Shown here one piece after another: positions 1-6,800 of a DNA stretch of 10,538 bases. The notes beneath the pieces were generated by a model. It saw only the letters and a list, made by a program, of their open reading frames with translations. It was not told the DNA's origin and ran no database searches. Position 1 is the stretch's first letter. Every line of letters starts with the position of its first letter. Both the position numbers and the translations under genes were made by a program. The DNA comes from an uncultured Acetatifactor sp. (GTDB lineage Bacteria; Bacillota; Clostridia; Lachnospirales; Lachnospiraceae), in assembly GCA_910585805.1 (NCBI GenBank), contig CAJUFB010000125.1, positions 1 to 10,538 of the forward strand, read 5' to 3'.

Positions 1-132
1 GCAGGCTGCACAAATCGAGCTTTTTAAGGTGTAAAATCAGCGGAAGTTAACAATCAATATATGGATGATATCCAGGCGGAAATAGGGCGTATTGTTTCCT
101 TTTCATACTATAAAGAATCCTATATGCACTTT

Positions 133-158
133 TTGAACTTAATGTTAAAAAGTATAAT
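133..158 (+). promoter_or_regulatory. Candidate promoter upstream of the ABC importer cassette
   Basis: A perfect -10 hexamer TATAAT lies at 153-158, about 70 bases before the first gene. The best -35-like hexamer, TTGAAC at 133-138, is only 14 bases away. A standard 17-base spacer would put the unconvincing TTTTTG at 130-135 in the -35 place. A strong -10 with a poor -35 is often seen where an activator is needed, which would suit a sugar-import operon, but no operator can be identified. The sequence from 1 to 225 holds no supported gene. Confidence 0.4.
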
Positions 159-166
159 AAAAGAGG

Positions 167-191
167 TTGAAAACAGCGAAAAATGTATAAT
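167..191 (+). promoter_or_regulatory. Second promoter-like box pair before the importer cassette
   Basis: TTGAAA at 167-172 and TATAAT at 186-191 repeat the arrangement seen just upstream, again with a short spacer (13 bases). The two TATAAT boxes are 33 bases apart and both are preceded by G or TG. This may be a second start point or simply AT-rich leader sequence. Transcription from it would leave a leader of roughly 25-30 bases before the TTG start codon. Confidence 0.27.
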
Positions 192-210
192 GTGACGAAA
201 AATAAGAAAA

Positions 211-218
211 GGGTGGTG
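211..218 (+). promoter_or_regulatory. Ribosome binding site supporting a TTG start
   Basis: GGGTGGTG lies 7 bases before the TTG at 226. The next in-frame ATG, at 244, has only an A-rich AGAAG-type sequence before it. The purine-rich site therefore favours TTG as the true start of the first permease. It is not a perfect AGGAGG, and together with TTG it suggests modest translation compared with the two following genes. Confidence 0.5.
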
Positions 219-225
219 CTGAAAA

Positions 226-1221
226 TTGAAAAAAGAAGAAAAAATGCTGAAAACCGGGCAAGGGGGCAGGGAGACGAAGAAAAAGGGGGGCAAGAAGAGT
301 CGATGGACGAGAGGGGACACGGAGCTGACGCTGTTGGGGCTTCCCACTTTTATCTGGTTTGTGGTATTCTCCTATTTGCCGATGTTCGGCTTGATTATTG
401 CTTTTAAAAACTATAAGGTATCGCCGGGGCATGGTTTTTTGTACAGCCTTCTCCACAGTGAGTGGGCAGGTTTCGGCAATTTTGAATTTTTCTTTAAATC
501 CAATGCTTTCGCTATGCTGCTGAGGAATACGGTTCTTTACAATATTGTCTTCATTGTCCTTGGCACGGTGATTCCGATTACATTGGCCATCATAATCAGC
601 CAGCTTTACAGCAAGCTGTTGTCAAAGGTTTATCAGACGATGATGTTCTTCCCCCATTTTATGAGCTGGGTGGTGGTAAGCTATTTCGTTTACGCTTTCC
701 TGAATCCCTCGAAGGGGCTTCTGAACCAGATGATTACATCCTTCGGCGGCGAGGCTGTTATGTGGTATTCCCAACCAAAGTACTGGCCGTTCATCCTGGT
801 GTTCATGAATCTGTGGAAAGGTACCGGCTACGGCATGGTGGTATACCTGGCTACTATTACAGGGATTGATACATCCATGTATGAAGCGGCGATGATTGAT
901 GGCGCTACTAAGTTCCAACAGGCAAAATACATAACACTGCCCAGCCTGAAGCCGATGGCCATCATGATGTTTATCATGAACGTAGGCAAGATATTCTACT
1001 CCGATTTCGGCCTGTTTTACCAGGTTACGCAGAGAGTGCCGAGCAATTTGTATACTACGGTGTCCACGTTTGACACTTATCTCTATAACGCACTGCAGTC
1101 GAATGTGTCCATCGGAAGGACGGCGGCGGCGTCCATGTTCCAGTCAGTGGCATGCTGTGTTACGATTCTGACTGCAAATTATATCGTATCCAAAATTGAT
1201 TCGGAAAGCGCGCTTATTTAG
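226..1221 (+). CDS. ABC sugar transporter permease, LplB/UgpA type
   Basis: Inner-membrane permease of a carbohydrate ABC importer, forming one half of the transmembrane channel together with the next gene product. The 331-residue protein has about six hydrophobic segments (roughly residues 36-60, 99-125, 136-160, 187-215, 242-265, 300-325). It also has the cytoplasmic EAA loop that docks the ATPase: EAAMIDG at 220-226, nine residues, then ITLP ending at 239, matching EAA-x3-G-x9-I-x-LP. Length and layout fit the LplB/YteP branch, usually linked to oligosaccharide uptake. The start is TTG, supported by GGGTGGTG upstream. The first 30 residues are a Lys/Arg/Gly-rich cytoplasmic extension. The next gene begins 17 bases after the stop, so the two are co-transcribed. 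By analogy with pneumococcal NgtP1 it may carry N-glycan fragments (inference from the GH85 neighbour). Family assignment is secure, substrate is not. Confidence 0.93.
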   Translation: MKKEEKMLKTGQGGRETKKKGGKKSRWTRGDTELTLLGLPTFIWFVVFSYLPMFGLIIAFKNYKVSPGHGFLYSLLHSEWAGFGNFEFFFKSNAFAMLLRNTVLYNIVFIVLGTVIPITLAIIISQLYSKLLSKVYQTMMFFPHFMSWVVVSYFVYAFLNPSKGLLNQMITSFGGEAVMWYSQPKYWPFILVFMNLWKGTGYGMVVYLATITGIDTSMYEAAMIDGATKFQQAKYITLPSLKPMAIMMFIMNVGKIFYSDFGLFYQVTQRVPSNLYTTVSTFDTYLYNALQSNVSIGRTAAASMFQSVACCVTILTANYIVSKIDSESALI

Positions 1222-1238
1222 GCGGACAGGAGGGTGAA

Positions 1239-2162
1239 ATGGCAAAGAAAGAGATAGAAGGACAGGAAAATCATCTTAACAGGATTAAGTGGGGGACGAA
1301 TCTTGGTTTTAATATTTTATTCGTCATTTTGGCAGCAATATGTATTTTGCCGGTTATTTTCGTATTTATGATATCAATCTCATCGGAAGAGTCCATTGCG
1401 AAGTTTGGTTATCGGTTTATACCGGATTCTTTTTCGCTGGCGGCGTATCAGTTTATGTGGAATGAGCGGGCACAGATTCTGCGGGCGTTGTTTGTCTCCG
1501 TGAGCGTGACTGTGGCAGGTACCATACTGGGGCTTATCCTGACGACTACGATGGGGTATGTGCTTTCCAGGCCGGGTTATAAGCTGAAGAAATTCTTTAC
1601 CTGGGTGATTTTCATTCCCATGATATTTAATGGGGGCATGGTAGCCAGTTATGTGGTGGTTGCAAATTTCCTGGGGTGGCGGAATACGTTCCTCGTATTG
1701 ACCGTCCCGTTGGCGGTATCCTCCTTTAACATTGTCATTACGCGGACGTTCTTCCGGACGACGATTCCGGACTCCATTATAGAATCGGCGGAGATAGACG
1801 GGGCATCACAGCTGCAGACTTTTATCAGGATTGTGCTGCCCATCTCCAAGCCGGTGCTGGCTACCATCGGATTGTTCCTGGCCTTTGGATACTGGAACGA
1901 CTGGTTCCAGGCATCCCTGTATATTAACGAAGAAAGGCTGGTGGGTCTGCAGGCGATGCTGAATAACATCTTGAAGAGTATTGAGTATTTTGCCAGCCAT
2001 CCCGAGCTTGGGGTCAGCCTGACGCAATACAAGCAGTCCATGCCGTCCGAGACGGTCCGCATGGCAATTGCAATCCTGATTGTAGTCCCGATTGCGTGTG
2101 TTTATCCGTTTTTCCAACGGTATTTTATCTCCGGGCTTACCGTGGGCGCAGTAAAAGGCTGA
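1239..2162 (+). CDS. ABC sugar transporter permease, YtcP/AraQ type
   Basis: Second membrane subunit of the importer, expected to pair with the preceding LplB-type permease. It has 307 residues with a first membrane segment near 23-46 and further segments through to the C terminus. The EAA loop is ESAEIDG at 182-188, nine residues, then IVLP ending at 201, where the ATPase would bind. The loop fits the family pattern with Ser replacing the first Ala. The ATG at 1239 has AGGAGG five bases upstream, so the start is firm. The C terminus (FISGLTVGAVKG) is typical of YtcP-like permeases. No ATP-binding subunit follows, which is normal for this group: they commonly share one MsmX/MsmK-type ATPase encoded elsewhere. 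Order permease-permease-binding protein is the same as I recall for the pneumococcal Ngt N-glycan transporter. Confidence 0.93.
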   Translation: MAKKEIEGQENHLNRIKWGTNLGFNILFVILAAICILPVIFVFMISISSEESIAKFGYRFIPDSFSLAAYQFMWNERAQILRALFVSVSVTVAGTILGLILTTTMGYVLSRPGYKLKKFFTWVIFIPMIFNGGMVASYVVVANFLGWRNTFLVLTVPLAVSSFNIVITRTFFRTTIPDSIIESAEIDGASQLQTFIRIVLPISKPVLATIGLFLAFGYWNDWFQASLYINEERLVGLQAMLNNILKSIEYFASHPELGVSLTQYKQSMPSETVRMAIAILIVVPIACVYPFFQRYFISGLTVGAVKG

Positions 2163-2206
2163 GCCCCGGCGGAGATTTTAAATACAATATTCAAATATTT
2201 TAATTT

Positions 2207-2212
2207 AGGAGG
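2207..2212 (+). promoter_or_regulatory. Strong ribosome binding site that decides the binding-protein start
   Basis: A perfect AGGAGG. Two in-frame ATG codons follow, at 2215 and 2221. The first is only 2 bases from the site and the second is 8 bases away, the usual distance. Starting at 2221 also gives a clean MKKRN signal-peptide start. The strength of this site fits the known need for more binding protein than permease. Confidence 0.8.
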
Positions 2213-2220
2213 AAATGGTA

Positions 2221-3762
2221 ATGAAAAAGAGAAATCTGAAAGTAATGGCCCTTCTGACGGTGGGCACCATGCTGGCAGGAAGCCTCACAGGCTGCGGCAG
2301 CGAGCCTGCGGACCAGAGTTCCGCCCAGGGCAGCAGCGAGGAAAGCTCCCAGCAGTCGGAACAGCAGTCTGAGGAGTCATCGGAAGAGCAGCAGTCTGAG
2401 GAGTCGTCGGAAGAGCAGCAGGCAGCGTCCGGAGAAGTGGTAGATATCAAGTGGGCAATGGTAGGTAACGGCATGCCGGACAACTACGACGCCTGGAAAG
2501 CGAAGCTGGATGCTTATCTGGAAGAGAAGATCGGCGTACACCTGGATATGGAAGTGGTTAAGTGGGATGACTGGAGCAACAGAAGAAGCATCCTGTCGAA
2601 GAGCAACACAGAATTTGATATCCTGTTCACTGATTCCGGTACATATGCCAGCGATGTAAGGACGAATACGTTTGCAGACATTTCAGGGATTCTGCAGAGT
2701 ACATGCCCGGATCTGTATTCTTTCATTCCGGAGGATTACTGGGATGCAGTATCCATAGACGGCGGAATTTATGCCGTGCCTACCTATAAGGACAGTTCCG
2801 CAACGCAGTATTTCGTATGGGACAAAGAGCTGGTAGACAAATATGAAATCGACTATGAGAACCTGCATGATCTGCAGTCCCTGACAGATGCCTTGACCAA
2901 AATCAAAGACGGAGAGGGTTCCGAACCCTTCATCCTGGCATCAGACGGCCTGGGCGCTGTCCTTGACAAGTATGACGGAATGGGCGCTGGTCTGCCCGGC
3001 ATCGGCGTATCTTACAATGATTCTACCAAGAAGGCAGTCAGTGTGTATGAGCAGGAAGATGTTATGGCTGACCTGAAGACACTGCACGAGTGGTATAAGG
3101 CAGGCATCATCAACCAGGATGCTGAGACATTGGGCGAAGCTCCGAAGTACAGAATGTGCTATGTTGCCCAGGGATGGCCGTTGGCGGCGAAGACCGTCTG
3201 GGGACCGAACATGGACAAGGAAGTAGTAGTATCTCAGTGGGGCGATACGCATCTGTCATTCAGCACAGTAGGCGGCTCCCTGAACTGTATCTCATCAAGC
3301 TGCAAGAACGTGGAGAAGGCTCTGCAGCTGCTGGAACTGGTAAATACGGATACCTATGTAAGGGATGCCCTGTATTTCGGTCTGGAAGGCGAGAACTTTG
3401 AGTACACTACAGACGGCAGGGTTCACAAGATCAATACAGACTGGCCTATGGCAGGCTATACCCAGGGAACCTTCTTCAATGTAACGCTTACTGATGACGT
3501 GGAAGAGAATCAGTGGGATGAAGTGAAGGCTCTGAATGAAGCGGCAGTTGCGTCTCCTGTATTGGGTATCTCTATCGACACTACCGAATTCGAGGGTGAA
3601 CTGGCGAACTGTAATGAGATTATCGAGCGTTATAAGAAGGGGCTTCTGACAGGAACGTCAGATCCTGAGGTGACAGTGCCGCAGATGATGGAAGAATTGC
3701 GTGCATCCGGATTCGACACCATAATGGAAAATGTTCAGGCACAGATTGACGCTGCCCAGTAA
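2221..3762 (+). CDS. Lipoprotein solute-binding protein of an oligosaccharide ABC importer (LplA-like, DUF3502 type)
   Basis: Surface lipoprotein that captures the sugar and delivers it to the two permeases. Starting at the ATG at 2221 the protein is 513 residues. Residues 1-24 form a lipoprotein signal peptide ending in a lipobox (LTGC), with lipid attachment expected at Cys25. Residues 26 to about 68 are an acidic Ser/Glu/Gln linker with an imperfect internal repeat. The binding fold follows, starting near VDIKWAMVG. The C-terminal part (DTYVRDALYFGLEGENFEY, then a conserved Trp/Pro region) resembles the DUF3502 region of LplA/YtcQ-type binding proteins. Cluster 1 SBPs of this size generally bind oligosaccharides. 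The gene follows the second permease after a 52-base AT-rich gap and precedes a terminator and the GH85 enzyme gene. A role like pneumococcal NgtS, binding N-glycan released by the enzyme, is inferred from this neighbourhood only. Confidence 0.92.
   Translation: MKKRNLKVMALLTVGTMLAGSLTGCGSEPADQSSAQGSSEESSQQSEQQSEESSEEQQSEESSEEQQAASGEVVDIKWAMVGNGMPDNYDAWKAKLDAYLEEKIGVHLDMEVVKWDDWSNRRSILSKSNTEFDILFTDSGTYASDVRTNTFADISGILQSTCPDLYSFIPEDYWDAVSIDGGIYAVPTYKDSSATQYFVWDKELVDKYEIDYENLHDLQSLTDALTKIKDGEGSEPFILASDGLGAVLDKYDGMGAGLPGIGVSYNDSTKKAVSVYEQEDVMADLKTLHEWYKAGIINQDAETLGEAPKYRMCYVAQGWPLAAKTVWGPNMDKEVVVSQWGDTHLSFSTVGGSLNCISSSCKNVEKALQLLELVNTDTYVRDALYFGLEGENFEYTTDGRVHKINTDWPMAGYTQGTFFNVTLTDDVEENQWDEVKALNEAAVASPVLGISIDTTEFEGELANCNEIIERYKKGLLTGTSDPEVTVPQMMEELRASGFDTIMENVQAQIDAAQ
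2371..2421 (+). repeat. Imperfect 27-base direct repeat in the lipoprotein tether
   Basis: Two nearly identical copies (2371-2397, and 2398-2421 without the final codon) encode EESSEEQQS followed by EESSEEQQ. They differ at a third codon position (TCA versus TCG). The repeat extends a disordered, negatively charged tether between the lipid-anchored Cys25 and the folded binding domain. Its length could change by slippage without disturbing the reading frame. Confidence 0.75.
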
Positions 3763-3781
3763 TATCAAAGCAGGTGCAGCG

Positions 3782-3814
3782 AAACAACCCGGTAGTTTGC
3801 TGCCGGGTTGTTTT
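3782..3814 (+). terminator. Intrinsic terminator after the binding-protein gene
   Basis: AAACAACCCGGTA (3782-3794) pairs with TGCCGGGTTGTTT (3801-3813) around a six-base loop, giving a 13-pair stem with one G-T pair. Only four T residues (3811-3814) close it, and they partly belong to the stem. It lies 19 bases past the stop codon. The short T-run suggests incomplete termination, so some read-through into the GH85 gene is possible. Confidence 0.8.
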
Positions 3815-3841
3815 GAGAGTAAAAGGGGACAGTATTACTAT
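3813..3841 (+). promoter_or_regulatory. Candidate promoter of the GH85 gene, overlapping the terminator tail
   Basis: TTGAGA at 3813-3818 matches the -35 consensus TTGACA at five of six places. It is followed by exactly 17 bases and then TACTAT at 3836-3841 (four of six against TATAAT). Transcription would begin near 3848, leaving about 20 bases that include the AGAGGA ribosome site at 3857-3862 before the ATG at 3868. The -35 starts on the last T of the terminator stem, so the end of one unit and the start of the next share bases. Assigned by eye from consensus matches only. Confidence 0.55.
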
Positions 3842-3867
3842 ATACAGGAACGGAAAAGAGGAATAGT

Positions 3868-6800
3868 ATGAAAGGAAAGTTGAGAAAACGCATTGGAGCA
3901 GGCATCCTTACGGCGGCATTAATTGCTACGTCGTTCGGGGTGGATTTCGTGACAGTTTCTGCAGGGGACACTTATCCCTATGTGGGAGCAGGAGCGAAGG
4001 AAGAGAACCAACCGTATCAGCATGGATACCGTGTTGAGGATATTATGGACTGGTCTCCCGAGACAGATCCCTATGGGGAGCTTCTGCGTGCACGGATTCC
4101 TTTACAGGATCGGAATGCGGCTTTTGCCGCAACACAGGCGAACCCGGAACTTAGCGTCGCTCCTCAGTACCTCACGCTGACTGGTGATTATGGTAACAGT
4201 TTCTTCCAGGCGATGCCTTATAACAATGAGTTCAGCACCCATATTTTTAATTTCTGGCAGTATGTAGATCAGTATGCATCCTGGCATGGGATGCCTTCTG
4301 TGGGTACGCCGGAGGAGTTGAATGATATTGAGGACGAACGGAATGCCACGGACGGCAATGCATGGAAGAGGCGTTATTTTGAGTTCGGGCTGGTGAACCT
4401 GCCGAATCCTGCCTATACAAATGCCGCTCATAAGAATGGAGTCTTGTCCCTGGGCTGTATGTTCCAACCGCGGGCATACCAGAATTTTGAGGTTATGCTG
4501 TACAAGGATGAGGATGGCCGTTATCCGGTAGCAGATAAACTGACGGAGCTGGCCAATTACTATGGCTTTGACGGCTACTTTTTTAATATGGAAGGCCGCT
4601 CGTATTCCAGTGAGACGAGAGAAGAGCTGAAGGCGTTCCTGGGGCAGATGCGTTCTAACGGCATGTATATTCAGTGGTATAATGCAGGGAGCTTCGGTAC
4701 GGAAATGCTGACTTCCGCTACCAGTGGAAATACGGAAGCCCCAACACTGTACGCAAACAGCGTATTTATTGAGTATGGGCATGCGGTACCCGGAGATGAG
4801 GGGACGCAGCCCTATGGCCTTGACAAATATGAAGTTGCATTTAACGGTTTTGAGGCCGGAGGGAACAGATGGAGCAATAATTTTGACAGAATGATGTCAG
4901 ACGGTGTCATGAATGGCTCCATTGCATCGCTGGGAACCGACTTCGTACAGACAGGACTGGAGGCACAGGCAGGGACGGATCCGGAGACTGGTTACAGACT
5001 GTTTACACGCGAGTTGGACGAGTATCAGTGGATGGCTTTTAAGCGGGAGCGGATGTGGTGGTCCGGAGGCGCTGTTGACCCCACGAATCCTGTGGCGGCC
5101 GATGACGCTGAGGTTGAGGTTACCAATAACAGGCAGAACGGTGTCGCAAAATACATAGCGGAGCGCACGGTAGTCAACGGAGACAGTTTCTATACCGACT
5201 TTAACACGGGACATGGACTGGAATATGCCGTGGAAGGAGAAACATCCAGCAATGCCGAATGGTCCAATATTACCGTTCAGGATATTCTGCCTACCTGGCA
5301 GTGGTGGTTTGACTCGAAGGGAACCAGGCTCTCTGCTGATTTTGACTATGGTACGAAATACCGGAAAGTAAGCAGGGATGGCGAGGAGCAGGCATTTGAT
5401 TTTGACCTGGTTGGTGCGTATAACGGGGGCAGCTCCCTGGTGGTATACGGCGATGTGGATGCCGAGAATTTCCTGCACCTGTATAAGACAGATCTGGCAG
5501 TTAAGGAAGATTCCGCAATGAAGGTTACGTTCCTGAAGTCCTCCGGGGATGAGGTGACGATGCAGTTGGGCGTTATCTTCCAGGATGATCCGGATACCGT
5601 GGTGAAATTGGACATTGCGGATTCAGCAGCGAAGAGTGACGGATGGGTAAGCTCCGAGGTGGCTCTCTCCGATTATGCAGGGAAGCAGATTGCTGCATTT
5701 GGCCTGGTATTTGACGGACAGGCATCAGGGTATCAGATGAATGTGGGCAGGATGCAGTACGGTTCCGGAGAAGGAACAGTACCAAAGACTCCTACTGGCC
5801 TTACAGTTGAAAAGGCATATGAAACCGGCGAAATGGTGGTATCCTGGGATCTGGATTCCTACGCGGATGTGAAGCAGTATAACATCTATGCGGAGAAGGA
5901 AGGAAAAGAAATCTACCTGGGCGGTACCTATGACGATATTTTCTATATCAAGGATATCGAAGAGGCAATCGTAGAGGCGGAACGGACACAGGTAGATTCC
6001 GTCGTGGTATCCCCGGCTGAGACAGAAGCAGAAGCGGGCAGTACAGTTTCCTTTGAGGCAACGGTAAATGGTGTTGACGAGAGAATCGGCGATGTAACCC
6101 TTGTGCTGAAAGCAGTGTCAAAAGACGGAGTAGAAGGCGAAGGGGCAAAGACAACATATAACTTCAAAGATGGAGTGACCAATATTAAGGTAGACAATTC
6201 CAAAGATGGAGAACTTATCGTTGGCTGGGATGGCGGACAGGCTGATGTTACCGTCACTACTTCCTATGAGAAGGAACCGCGCACCTGGACAGGCTCCGGC
6301 AGCAATGGCTGTACGATTTCAATCCCTGTCGGCGCAGAGGCGAACGGCGCTGAGTATACCATGGAAATCAGGACGGCTGACGGCTTTACTACCTATGACG
6401 GGACTCTTCCTGATCACTATTGCGCTCCCTATGACGGTAGAATCTGGAGTGACGGTAAGCTGACTCAGCCATCAACAAGTGAATGGCATAAGCTGTTTGT
6501 GAGGGAAGAATTTGAAGGGGAAGTACTCAGGGAAGAAGTGTATACACGCGGTACAGCAAGCCATGGTGAATTAAATAATGACTGGTCGGTTTTCCAGGAA
6601 ATTTCCAAAGAGGCGGATTCCGTGTATGTAAAGCTGGAAGACTACAATGGCAATCAGTCTGATGAAGTTCGTCTGGGCGGCAGAATGTCAATTACTGTAA
6701 CAGCGGATGAAAACAGTGTTGTCCAGGGGATGACCCTGCAGCTGCATGCAGAGGTAAAAAATTATAAAGAAACAGATGCAGTCACATGGTCTGTGTCCGG

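Noticed and set aside
1..48. Possible tail of an upstream gene: the second frame reads ten codons to TAA at 32-34, and the third frame 15 codons to TAA at 46-48.
   Set aside because: Both are too short to recognise and nothing favours either frame.
78..103. Weak stem GGAAA / TTTCC followed by TTTT, like a terminator of an upstream gene.
   Set aside because: Only five base pairs with an unpaired bulge inside; too weak to call.
167..185. Possible CcpA (cre) site TGAAAACAGCGAAA in the leader.
   Set aside because: It breaks the central CG position and lacks the two-fold symmetry of cre sites.
2183..2188. TACAAT in the AT-rich gap before the binding-protein gene, like an internal promoter.
   Set aside because: No -35-like sequence at 15-19 bases upstream (TGAGCC region), so chance AT-rich sequence is likelier.
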